From Rothia nasimurium (lineage in GTDB: Bacteria; Actinomycetota; Actinomycetes; Actinomycetales; Micrococcaceae), in assembly GCF_928392795.1 (NCBI RefSeq), contig NZ_CAKMTJ010000001.1, positions 1 through 64,000 of the forward strand: a stretch of 64,000 nucleotides of DNA, written 5' to 3'. The position numbers and the translations under genes were made by a program. Below, piece after piece: positions 32,072 through 42,908 of this stretch. How positions within the stretch are numbered: the stretch's first letter is position 1; every line of letters starts with the position of its first letter. The notes below the pieces were generated by a model. It made no database searches. It saw only the letters and a program-made list of their open reading frames with translations, and was not told the origin of the DNA.

Positions 32072-33705
32072 TGCGCGTCATGGCACAAGTTTCAATGATC
32101 ATGGCCCTCGACAAGTGCCTGGGCTGCCACACCTGCTCCGTCACCTGTAAGCAGGCCTGGACCAACCGAGCCGGTACCGAATACGTCTGGTTCAACAACG
32201 TCGAGACCCGCCCCGGCCAGGGCTACCCCCGCCGCTACGAAGACCAGGAAAAGTGGAAGGGCGGCTGGGTGCTGAACAAGCGCGGACGCCTGGAACTCAA
32301 GAGCGGTAACCGCTTCAAGAAACTCTTTACCCTCTTCGCCTCCCCGGTTCAGCCCGAACTCTCGGACTACTACGAACCCTGGACCTACGACTACGAGAAC
32401 CTCACCAACGCGCCCCTGGGCGATGACTTTCCCACCGCGCGTCCTAAATCTCTGATTACCGGTGAGGACACCTCCATCGAATGGGGCCCCAACTGGGACG
32501 ACAACCTGGGCGGCGCCCACGAGTCCGGCCACCTTGACCCCCTTGTGGAGAAGGTACGCCAGCAGTCAGAAGAGAAGATCAAGTTCGAATTCGAACGCAC
32601 CTTCATGTTCTACCTGCCCCGCATCTGCGAGCACTGCCTCAACCCCTCCTGCATGGCGTCCTGCCCTTCCGGCGCTATCTACAAGCGCGAAGAGGACGGC
32701 ATCGTGCTGGTCGACCAGAACCAGTGCCGCGGCTGGCGCCAGTGCATCACCGGCTGCCCCTACAAGAAGATCTACTTCAACCACAAGAGCGGCAAGGCCG
32801 AAAAATGTACCTTCTGCTACCCCCGCATCGAGCACGGTATTCCCACCGTCTGCGCCGAAACCTGCGTGGGTCGCATGCGCTACATCGGTATCTTCCTCTA
32901 CGACGCCGACCGCGTGACCGAAGCCGCCTCTGTACCCGATGAGAAGCAGCTCTACCAGGCCCAGCTCGACATCATGCTTGACCCCTTCGACCCCGAGGTC
33001 ATTCGTGAGGCAACCAAGCAGGGCATCCCCGACTCCTGGATCACCGCAGCCCAAAAGTCACCGGTCTACAAGCTGGCCAAGGAGTGGAAGATCGCCCTTC
33101 CCCTACACCCCGAATACCGCACCATGCCCATGGTCTGGTACGTACCGCCGCTCTCACCCATCATCGACCTGCTCAAGGAACAGGGCCACGACGCAGAGTC
33201 CCAGGCCAACCTCTTCGGAGCCATCGACTCCCTGCGCATCCCCGTCGAATACCTTGCCGAGCTCTTCACCGCAGGTGACACCACCATCGTGGTCAACGTC
33301 CTCAAAAAGCTGGCCGCCATGCGCGCCTACATGCGAGACATCACCCTCGGCGGCGTCGGCAACGAAGAGATTGCCCACGAAGTCGGTATGACCGGTGCAG
33401 AAATGTACGAGATGTACCGCCTCATGGCTATCTCCAAGTACGAAGAACGCTACGTCATTCCTCCGGCCCACCTGGAGGACGCCCACAACCTCGAAGAAAT
33501 CGGCTGCTCCCTCGACACCGACGGCGGCCCCGGCATGCTCTACGACGGAGCCTTCACCGACCCCGGCGACCGCCCCGTCCCCGTCTCAGCAGGCTCCTAC
33601 GCCAACGCCGCCCGCGCCGACGGCAAGGTCGACATCTTCATGTGGGACGGCAAAACCCGCCCCGACTCCCTCTTCCCCGATACCTCCGGAAGCAAGAAGG
33701 TCTAG
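32071..33705 (+). CDS. narH: Nitrate reductase beta subunit
   Basis: Electron-transfer subunit with one [3Fe-4S] and three [4Fe-4S] clusters between NarI and NarG. The 544-residue protein has four cysteine groups: CLGCHTCSVTC, CEHCLNPSCMASCPSG, CRGWRQCITGC and CTFCYP...CAETC. The Trp in CRGWRQC replaces a cysteine, which marks the [3Fe-4S] cluster of NarH. AGGAGG lies about 10 nt before the ATG, within narG. Confidence 0.97.
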   Translation: MRVMAQVSMIMALDKCLGCHTCSVTCKQAWTNRAGTEYVWFNNVETRPGQGYPRRYEDQEKWKGGWVLNKRGRLELKSGNRFKKLFTLFASPVQPELSDYYEPWTYDYENLTNAPLGDDFPTARPKSLITGEDTSIEWGPNWDDNLGGAHESGHLDPLVEKVRQQSEEKIKFEFERTFMFYLPRICEHCLNPSCMASCPSGAIYKREEDGIVLVDQNQCRGWRQCITGCPYKKIYFNHKSGKAEKCTFCYPRIEHGIPTVCAETCVGRMRYIGIFLYDADRVTEAASVPDEKQLYQAQLDIMLDPFDPEVIREATKQGIPDSWITAAQKSPVYKLAKEWKIALPLHPEYRTMPMVWYVPPLSPIIDLLKEQGHDAESQANLFGAIDSLRIPVEYLAELFTAGDTTIVVNVLKKLAAMRAYMRDITLGGVGNEEIAHEVGMTGAEMYEMYRLMAISKYEERYVIPPAHLEDAHNLEEIGCSLDTDGGPGMLYDGAFTDPGDRPVPVSAGSYANAARADGKVDIFMWDGKTRPDSLFPDTSGSKKV

Positions 33706-33707
33706 CA

Positions 33708-34496
33708 GTGGCAGGATTCTTCTCCAAACTCCTCAAACGCAACGAGGCGGAGGTGGAACCTGCCACCCCGCCCTCGGGCGACCCCTTCGACATGGACTGG
33801 GGGAGCGGCCACCCCGCCGACGCCGTGGTCTACCAGCTCACCAGCGTCCTCATGCGCTACCCCAGCGAAGAAACCCGCGCCCTGCTGCCCGAACTCACCG
33901 CGCTTGCCCAAGAAACCGGTAATGACTACTTAATGCGCGGTGTAGCCCGCATCAAGACCTGGTACGAGGCAACCGAGCTTGACGCCATGCAGGCTGAATA
34001 TGTGCAGGAATACGACCTGTCGCGTCGCCACGCTTTCCACCTGTCCTACTGGACCGAGGGGGACACCCGCCGCCGCGGCGAGGCCCTGGCCCGTTTCAAG
34101 CAGATGTACCGCGACTCCGGCATGGTCACCACCCTGCACGGGGAACTGCCGGACTACCTGCCCATGGTTCTCGAGTTCACCGCCCTGGTGGACGCCCGGG
34201 CCGGGCGGGCAGCGCTTCAGGCCTACCGGCCCTCCCTGGAACTTCTTCGCCTGGCCCTGCGCGATGACAACCTGCCCTACTATGAGCTGATTGAGGCGGT
34301 CTGCCAGACCCTGCCCGGAGTTTCCCCAGAAACTCAGGCGGACGTGCAAAAACTGGTCACCGCAGGCCCGCCCGCAGAAGCCGTCGGCCTGGCCCTGGCC
34401 CCCGGCGACCCCCGCCTGCTACCTCTTTTGCTGCCCCACGAACAGACACCCGGCGCCACCATCGGTGCCGACCATAAGAACGGAGCCACCCTGTGA
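33708..34496 (+). CDS. narJ: Nitrate reductase assembly chaperone
   Basis: Cytoplasmic TorD-family chaperone that holds NarGH until the molybdenum cofactor is inserted. The 262-residue protein is largely helical, with YQLTSVLMRYPSEETRALLPEL and YVQEYDLSRRHAFHLSYWTEGDTRRRGEAL, typical of NarJ. Start is a GTG 3 nt after the narH stop region with AGCAAGAAGG upstream. Overlaps narI as GTGA. Confidence 0.93.
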   Translation: MAGFFSKLLKRNEAEVEPATPPSGDPFDMDWGSGHPADAVVYQLTSVLMRYPSEETRALLPELTALAQETGNDYLMRGVARIKTWYEATELDAMQAEYVQEYDLSRRHAFHLSYWTEGDTRRRGEALARFKQMYRDSGMVTTLHGELPDYLPMVLEFTALVDARAGRAALQAYRPSLELLRLALRDDNLPYYELIEAVCQTLPGVSPETQADVQKLVTAGPPAEAVGLALAPGDPRLLPLLLPHEQTPGATIGADHKNGATL

Positions 34497-35281
34497 CCGG
34501 CACAGTTAACGCCCTCGACTTCTTCCTCTGGGGCATCTTCCCCTACATCACCCTCGCCATCGTCATCGGCGGTACTCTCTGGCGCTACAAGACCGACCAG
34601 TTCGGCTGGACCACCCGCTCCTCCCAGATGTACGAGTCCAAGCTGCTGCGGATTGCCTCGCCCATGTTCCACTACGGCATCCTGGTCGTGCTCGTGGGCC
34701 ACATCGTGGGTCTGGTGATCCCCAAGTCCTGGACTGACGCGGTTGGCATCTCCGAGCACTTCTACCACATCAACGCCCTGGTACTGGGCTCCATTGCAGC
34801 GGTTGCTACCCTGATCGGCCTCTTCGCCATGATTTACCGCCGCCGCACCTCGGCCACCGTCTTCCGCGCCACCACCTGGAACGACAAGATGATGTATGTA
34901 GCCCTGACCAGCGCCATCGTCCTCGGCTCAGTAGCAACCCTCTTCAACGCCATGGAAATTGAAGGGCACCACAACTACCGTGAAACCGTCTCGGTCTGGT
35001 TCCGTTCCCTCTTCTATTTCCAGCCCAACGTCGAGGCCATGGCGAGCGCCACCACCTCCTTCCATATCCACGTCATCGTGGCCATGATCCTCTTCTGTCT
35101 CTGGCCTTTCACCCGCCTGGTCCACGCCTTCACCGCGCCCCTGCACTACATCTTCCGGCCCTACATCGTCTACCGCTCACGGGGCAAGCGTAACCACGCC
35201 CGCGGCTGGTCGCCGGTAGGCACCGCAGACTCCGTGAATAAGGACGCCCGCACGGTCGAGCGCCAGCACCACCACCACTAA
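34493..35281 (+). CDS. narI: Nitrate reductase gamma subunit
   Basis: Membrane cytochrome b that takes electrons from menaquinol. The 262-residue protein has five membrane spans; histidines in MFHYGILVVLVGHIVGL and SFHIHVIVAMILFCLWPFTRLVHAF provide the axial ligands of the two b hemes. The GTG start overlaps the narJ stop by 4 nt. A His-rich tail (QHHHH) ends the protein. Confidence 0.95.
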   Translation: MTGTVNALDFFLWGIFPYITLAIVIGGTLWRYKTDQFGWTTRSSQMYESKLLRIASPMFHYGILVVLVGHIVGLVIPKSWTDAVGISEHFYHINALVLGSIAAVATLIGLFAMIYRRRTSATVFRATTWNDKMMYVALTSAIVLGSVATLFNAMEIEGHHNYRETVSVWFRSLFYFQPNVEAMASATTSFHIHVIVAMILFCLWPFTRLVHAFTAPLHYIFRPYIVYRSRGKRNHARGWSPVGTADSVNKDARTVERQHHHH

Positions 35282-35291
35282 GGAAAACACC

Positions 35292-36512
35292 ATGTCTACT
35301 ACGGCTGTTGCTGCGAAAGATCCGCAGCTTGCTGGCCAGTTCAAGTACGTCATTATGGCGGCCCTGGCCTCCATGATTGGCTTCTGGGGCTGGACCATGA
35401 TTGGCCCCCTGGCCAAGTACTACACCGAAACCTACGGCCTGACCGAGGGGCAGCGCTCCCTGCTGATCGCTACCCCGGTGATTGTTGGCTCCCTGGCCCG
35501 TATTCCGGTGGGTGCGCTGACTGACCGCTTCGGTGGCCGCATCATGTTCACCATCATGCTGACCCTGACCGGTTCAATGGTGCTCATTACCGGCCTGGTG
35601 GGGCAGATGGGTAACTTCTCCCTGCTCCTGCTGGCAGCCTTCTTCCTGGGTATTGGCGGTTCTATCTTCGCGGTGGGCATCCCCTTCGCCGCGGCCTGGT
35701 TTGAACCCCACCGCAAGGGCCTAGCCACCGGTATTTTCGGCATGGGTATGGTCGGTACCGCCTGCGCTGCCTTCTTTAACCCCCGCATGCTGGCTACCTT
35801 CGGCTACTTTCCCACCCACGTCATTATGAGCTGCGTCGCCCTGACCTATGCCGTCATTGTCTGGCTCTTTATCCGTGACTCACCCGTCATGAAGGCCCGC
35901 ACCCCCGAGCCGGTTCTACCCAAGATTCTGGCTGTGTCTAAGAAGCTGGTCACCTGGCAGCTCTGCTTCATCTACGCTGTGGTCTTCGGTGCCTTCGTAG
36001 CTTTCTCGAACTTCCTCTCTACCTACATGCAGAACATCTACGGCTATGAGGCCGTTGCCGGCGGTACTTTTGCGGCCATGTTCGCGGCCTGCGCCGTGCT
36101 AGCCCGCCCCTTCGGCGGGGTCGCAGCCGATAAGTTCGGTGGCAAGCTCACTACCCTCATCGTTTTCGTTGCTATGACCGTGCTGGCCATCTGCATCGCC
36201 TTTGAGCCTGAGAGCACCGCCGTGAATACCCTGATTCACGTGGTCATGGCTCTCTTCGTGGGCTTCGGTACCGGCACCATTTACGGCTGGCTGGGTAAGG
36301 TCGTTCGCCCGCAGGACACCGGCACCGTATCGGGCCTGGTCTCGGCAGCCGGTGGCCTGGGCGGCTACTTCCCGCCCCTGATTATGGGTGCTGCCTACAC
36401 CGCCTTCGGCAACTACTTCTGGGGCGTTCTGGCCCTGGGCGCCACCTGCGTCATCTCCATTGTGGTCTCCCTCTGGATGGCTTCAGATAAGAAGGCCGCC
36501 CGTCCCGCCTAA
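35292..36512 (+). CDS. narK: Nitrate/nitrite transporter NarK
   Basis: A 406-residue MFS carrier with about 12 spans. Nitrate-transporter signatures: GIGGSIFAVGIPFAAAWFEP (after TM4), and GFGTGTIYGWLGKVV...SGLVSAAGGLGGYFPPLIMG in the second half. Located 10 nt after narI, so in the same operon; it would import nitrate, exchange it for nitrite, or both. Followed by two hairpins. Confidence 0.95.
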   Translation: MSTTAVAAKDPQLAGQFKYVIMAALASMIGFWGWTMIGPLAKYYTETYGLTEGQRSLLIATPVIVGSLARIPVGALTDRFGGRIMFTIMLTLTGSMVLITGLVGQMGNFSLLLLAAFFLGIGGSIFAVGIPFAAAWFEPHRKGLATGIFGMGMVGTACAAFFNPRMLATFGYFPTHVIMSCVALTYAVIVWLFIRDSPVMKARTPEPVLPKILAVSKKLVTWQLCFIYAVVFGAFVAFSNFLSTYMQNIYGYEAVAGGTFAAMFAACAVLARPFGGVAADKFGGKLTTLIVFVAMTVLAICIAFEPESTAVNTLIHVVMALFVGFGTGTIYGWLGKVVRPQDTGTVSGLVSAAGGLGGYFPPLIMGAAYTAFGNYFWGVLALGATCVISIVVSLWMASDKKAARPA

Positions 36513-36519
36513 TCTCATA

Positions 36520-36541
36520 CCCCCCTCAGCTATGAGGGGGG
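36520..36541 (+). terminator. Hairpin after narK
   Basis: CCCCCCTCA pairs with TGAGGGGGG around GCTA directly after the narK stop. No T-run. Probably the narGHJIK 3' end. Confidence 0.65.
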
Positions 36542-36554
36542 GAACGTACTCTGT

Positions 36555-36612
36555 GGACGCCCGCGCCCCGTTTTCCTGCCTTCGGGCAGGGAAGCGGGGC
36601 GCGGTTGCGTCC
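36555..36612 (+). other. Long three-part hairpin
   Basis: Three nested perfect stems: GGACGC with GCGTCC, CCGCGCCCCG with CGGGGCGCGG, and CCTGCC with GGCAGG closed by a TTCG tetraloop. Two bulges (TTTT/GAAG and a 3' TT). No clear T-run afterwards. Likely a very stable 3'-UTR structure; the outer stem is the recurring GGACGC motif. Confidence 0.75.
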
Positions 36613-36716
36613 GCCTTCTGATGCCGCCTGCCTTGAGGCGCGAAAGCCGCTCATCTGGTGCTCTAGGTGTAAGGTGTGGCACAATAAGGGTTGATAAAAC
36701 TAAAACGCCGTTACAA

Positions 36717-36945
36717 CTGGTGCGGGAGAGACCGTACACACCCGAGGTTGAGGGACCACGGGCACCGGCGCCGAAGGAGCAAACCCTCCCCGGGAAACTC
36801 TCAGGCAAATGTACCGCTCAGTTAGGCAACTCTGGAGAGGGGCGTCAAACCCCCACCGAAGGGGCAAAATTCGCGCCCGCTACCAAGCGTGATGGGTAGC
36901 TGCGAACCAAAACTCTCAGGTTTTAACAGAGCGGGGAGGGCACCA
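36717..36945 (+). ncRNA. Tandem glycine riboswitch
   Basis: Two consecutive glycine aptamers before gcvP. The first runs from GCGGGAGAGACC through GCGCCGAAGGAGCAAACC, ACTCTCAGGCAAA, GTACCGC to CTCTGGAGAGG (36717-36840); the second from GGCGTCAAACCCCC, ACCGAAGGGGCAAA, through AACTCTCAGG to AGCGGGGAGGGC (36841-36942). The paired CCGAAGG..GCAAA and CTCTCAGG elements are diagnostic. Binding of glycine would switch on gcvP-gcvT. Confidence 0.95.
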
Positions 36946-36995
36946 CCACAGGGCACCCCTGTGGGCAGGTTTACCCTCTACCCTGGAGAGTCACC

Positions 36996-39839
<2,844 letters not shown>

Positions 39840-39860
39840 GGTAAGAAAGGTCTAACCCCT

Positions 39861-40979
39861 ATGTCACCCCAGAAAACTGCCCTCTACCAGGTCCACGCAG
39901 ACCTGGGCGCCGCCTTCACCGACTTCGGCGGCTGGGACATGCCCCTCAAGTACACCAACGACGTTGAAGAGCACAAGGCTGTGCGCTCAGCTGCCGGTCT
40001 CTTCGACCTCTCCCACATGGGCGAATTCCGCGTCACCGGCCCCGACGCCGGTGCCTTCCTGGACTACGCCCTGCTCTCTAACATGTCCATTCTCAAGGTG
40101 GGCAAGGCCAAGTATTCCCTGCTTTTGGCTGAGGACGGCGGCGTCATCGACGACCTGATTACCTACCGTCTGGGCGAGGAAGAGTTCCTGGTCATTCCCA
40201 ACGCCGCTAACGTGGCAGCCGACTACGAGGCCATGAGCGCCCGCACCTCAGGCTTTGACGTGCAGCTGGTGAACGAGACCGCCCAGACTTCCCTGGTTGC
40301 GGTTCAGGGCCCTGCCTCAGAGGCCATCCTGCTCGACATGGACCCCTCCGATGCCGAGACCATTACTTCCATGGGCTACTACGCAGCTGCCCCCATCCGC
40401 TTCGGTGATATTGAGGCCCTGCTGGCCCGCACCGGCTACACCGGTGAGGACGGCTTCGAAATCTATGTCGCTAACGAGGACGCCGCCAAGCTCTGGGCCC
40501 TGGCAGCCGAGCGCGGCGAGAAGCACGGGGCTATTCCCGCAGGCCTCGCGGCTCGCGACTCCCTGCGTCTTGAAGCCGGTATGCCCCTCTACGGCCACGA
40601 ACTGGGCCGCGACATTACCCCCTTCGAGTCGGGAATGGGCAAGCTGGTCGAGATTGCCCTGACCAAGAAGTCCGCCAACTTCGTGGGTAAGGACGCCCTG
40701 GTTCAGCTCTCTGAGCAGACCCCGGCTCGTTCCCTGGTCGGCCTCAAGGCCCAGGGCAAGCGCCCCGGCCGGGCGGGCTCCAAGCTGGTAGACGAGAATG
40801 GCACCGAGATCGGTGAGATTACTTCGGGTATTCCTTCACCCACCCTGGGCTACCCCGTTGCTATGGCTCTACTGGCCACCGAGCACGCTACCGCAGGTGC
40901 GACCGTCAACGTCGATATCCGTGGTAAGGTTGCTCCCTTCGACATCGTCGAGCTGCCCTTCTACAAGCGCGAGAAGTAA
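39861..40979 (+). CDS. gcvT: Aminomethyltransferase (T-protein)
   Basis: Transfers the methylene group from the H-protein to tetrahydrofolate, releasing ammonia. The 372-residue protein has FGGWDMPLKY, FDLSHMGEFRVTG, GYTGEDGFEIYV, GLAARDSLRLEAGMPLYGHEL and the C-terminal GEITSGIPSPTLG. Preceded by GTAAGAAAGG. The gcvH gene that usually accompanies gcvP and gcvT is not here; a terminator follows at 41003. Confidence 0.96.
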   Translation: MSPQKTALYQVHADLGAAFTDFGGWDMPLKYTNDVEEHKAVRSAAGLFDLSHMGEFRVTGPDAGAFLDYALLSNMSILKVGKAKYSLLLAEDGGVIDDLITYRLGEEEFLVIPNAANVAADYEAMSARTSGFDVQLVNETAQTSLVAVQGPASEAILLDMDPSDAETITSMGYYAAAPIRFGDIEALLARTGYTGEDGFEIYVANEDAAKLWALAAERGEKHGAIPAGLAARDSLRLEAGMPLYGHELGRDITPFESGMGKLVEIALTKKSANFVGKDALVQLSEQTPARSLVGLKAQGKRPGRAGSKLVDENGTEIGEITSGIPSPTLGYPVAMALLATEHATAGATVNVDIRGKVAPFDIVELPFYKREK

Positions 40980-41002
40980 GCCGCTCAGCGCGCCCCTATT
41001 TT

Positions 41003-41070
41003 AGAACCCTGTGCTACTGCCACCCCGTCACAACCGGCCTTGGACCGGTTGGTAGCACAGGGTTCTTTCT
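41003..41070 (+). terminator. Terminator after gcvT
   Basis: AGAACCCTGTGCTAC (41003-41017) pairs perfectly with GTAGCACAGGGTTCT (41052-41066), enclosing a second hairpin (CAACCGG...CCGGTTG) and followed by TTCT. Confidence 0.88.
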
Positions 41071-41108
41071 GACCTAGGACCCCTTGACACCCCGAAGGAA
41101 TATCACCT

Positions 41109-42626
41109 ATGGACCTCAACGACGCTCCCGACTACCTTTCTGAGCCACCCCATTCAGAAGCGCAGACCAAAGCAGAAGCCCTGGACTATGACATCTCTGT
41201 CTTTGAGATGTTCTCCATCGGTATTGGCCCCTCCAGCTCCCACACCGTGGGCCCGATGCGAGCCACCAACCGGTTCATCGCTGAACTGATTGATGCTGGC
41301 ACGCTCAAGGACGTCACCCGGGTTCACATCGACCTCTACGGCTCCCTGGCTGCTACCGGCGCCGGGCACGGCACCATGAGCGCAGCCATTAAGGGGCTGG
41401 CTGGTTTCGTGCCCGAAACCATCGATATTGCTGCCGCCGAGGCTCTCATGGACCGCAACCAGGTGGACGGTACCCTGCCCCTGGCAGGCTACCCCTCGGC
41501 AGCCTTCGAGTCCGGTGCCCCCGGCCCGGAGGCAACCAAGGTGAGCGGGCCCGTCCTAGCCTACAAGGAAGCCGATATCACCCTGCGTCCGCTCACCGTA
41601 CTTCCCCGCCACACCAACGGCATCAAGGTCACCGCCTACGCGGGGGAGAGCCTGCTGTTAGAGCGCACCTACTTCTCCATCGGCGGCGGATTCATCGTTG
41701 AAGAAAACGAAGAATCATCGGGTTCCACCGGGCTATCTAAGGCTCCCTATCCCTTCGGGTCGGGCGAAGAGCTCCTTGATATGGCCAATAGCGCGGGCCT
41801 GTCCATCGCCCAGCTCAAGATGGAAAACGAGAAGACCGAGCGCAGCGAGAGCGAAGTACGTGCCGGAATCTTGCATATTCGGCAGGTCATGAAGGAATGT
41901 ATTGGCTCGTCTCTGGAACGAATGGGTTACCTGCCCGGCCCGCTTAAAGTGCGCTGCCGTGCTGGCCAGTGGCACCGCGACCTGCTGGCAGAAGACCCTA
42001 AGAAGTCACCCGAGTTCGCTATTGACTGGGTTAACCTCATCGCCCTGGCCGTCAACGAGGAAAACGCCTTTGGCGGCCGTATCGTCACCGCCCCCACCAA
42101 CGGGGCCTCAGGCATTATCCCCGCCGTGCTGCACTACGCCCTCAACTATGTGCCCTCGGTGCGTCACCGCGGTCAAAAGGTCATTGATGATGCTGTCGTT
42201 GACTTCTTCTTAGCGGCTGCCTCCATCGGTGCCCTCTACAAGAAGCGGGCCTCAATCTCTGGCGCTGAAGTGGGCTGCCAGGGCGAGGTGGGCACCGCCT
42301 CCTCTATGGCGGCTGCGGGCCTGGCCCAGGTTATGGGCGGCACCAACGAGCAGGTAGAAAATGCCGCCGAAATCGCTATGGAGCACAATCTGGGGCTGAC
42401 CTGCGACCCCGTGGGGGGTCTGGTGCAGATACCCTGCATTGAGCGTAACGCCATGGCGGCCTCCAACGCGGTGACCGCGGCCAAGATGGCCCTGCGAGGG
42501 GACGGTCAGCACCGAGTCTCTCTGGACCAGGTCATCGAAACCATGCGCCAGACCGGTGAAGATATGTCTCACCGCTACAAGGAAACCTCTATGGGTGGCC
42601 TGGCCGTCAACGTGGTGGAGTGCTAA
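41109..42626 (+). CDS. sdaA: L-serine dehydratase (iron-sulfur type)
   Basis: Deaminates serine to pyruvate using a [4Fe-4S] cluster. The 505-residue single-chain enzyme has a beta domain with [15 protein letters not shown] and an alpha domain with three cluster cysteines at C390 (GCQGEVGTA), C432 ([10 protein letters not shown]) and C443 (IPCIERNA), the same 42- and 11-residue spacing seen in characterised type 2 enzymes. About 30 residues longer at the N-terminus than usual. It sits 129 nt after gcvT; a functional glycine-to-serine-to-pyruvate link is inferred. Confidence 0.95.
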   Translation: MDLNDAPDYLSEPPHSEAQTKAEALDYDISVFEMFSIGIGPSSSHTVGPMRATNRFIAELIDAGTLKDVTRVHIDLYGSLAATGAGHGTMSAAIKGLAGFVPETIDIAAAEALMDRNQVDGTLPLAGYPSAAFESGAPGPEATKVSGPVLAYKEADITLRPLTVLPRHTNGIKVTAYAGESLLLERTYFSIGGGFIVEENEESSGSTGLSKAPYPFGSGEELLDMANSAGLSIAQLKMENEKTERSESEVRAGILHIRQVMKECIGSSLERMGYLPGPLKVRCRAGQWHRDLLAEDPKKSPEFAIDWVNLIALAVNEENAFGGRIVTAPTNGASGIIPAVLHYALNYVPSVRHRGQKVIDDAVVDFFLAAASIGALYKKRASISGAEVGCQGEVGTASSMAAAGLAQVMGGTNEQVENAAEIAMEHNLGLTCDPVGGLVQIPCIERNAMAASNAVTAAKMALRGDGQHRVSLDQVIETMRQTGEDMSHRYKETSMGGLAVNVVEC

Positions 42627-42908
42627 CCGGAGTTTGCAAAAAGAGCGGAGATTGGGTATAGACAGCGCAAATATTTTGCTGTAGCATGAATATTTGCGCT
42701 TCCCTAATCTTCTGTGCCTTCATATAGCGGTGGGCAGGTTGTAACAGGTTTTAAGTACGCCCCAGTACCCTCGAACATCAATCTAGCCACCACCCAGCAC
42801 GGCACAGGTGCTATGACAGGCTAGTTTGCCTCTTCAACGGGTCTTTGAGCGTACCGCCCCTGGTGGGGGAGCGGGTACGAACAGACATGTCTGTGGAAGG
42901 ATCCAATC
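42627..42908 (+). promoter_or_regulatory. rpoB upstream region
   Basis: About 280 nt without a gene: the inverted repeat at 42649-42710, then presumed promoter sequence, a hairpin GTACC-GC with GC-GGGTAC (42851-42878), and the perfect 14-bp palindrome ACAGACATGTCTGT at 42881-42894 that ends 2 nt before the rpoB ribosome-binding site. Confidence 0.45.
42649..42710. other. Inverted repeat after sdaA
   Basis: AGCGCAAATATT (42664-42675) pairs perfectly with AATATTTGCGCT (42689-42700); outside, AGATTGGG pairs with CCCTAATCT with one bulge. AT-rich core, no T-run. Could be a terminator for sdaA or an operator in the rpoB upstream region. Confidence 0.6.

Noticed and set aside
36621-36899. Open frame across the glycine riboswitch
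   Set aside because: The region is fully explained by two glycine aptamers; the translated sequence is low-complexity and shares no protein motif.
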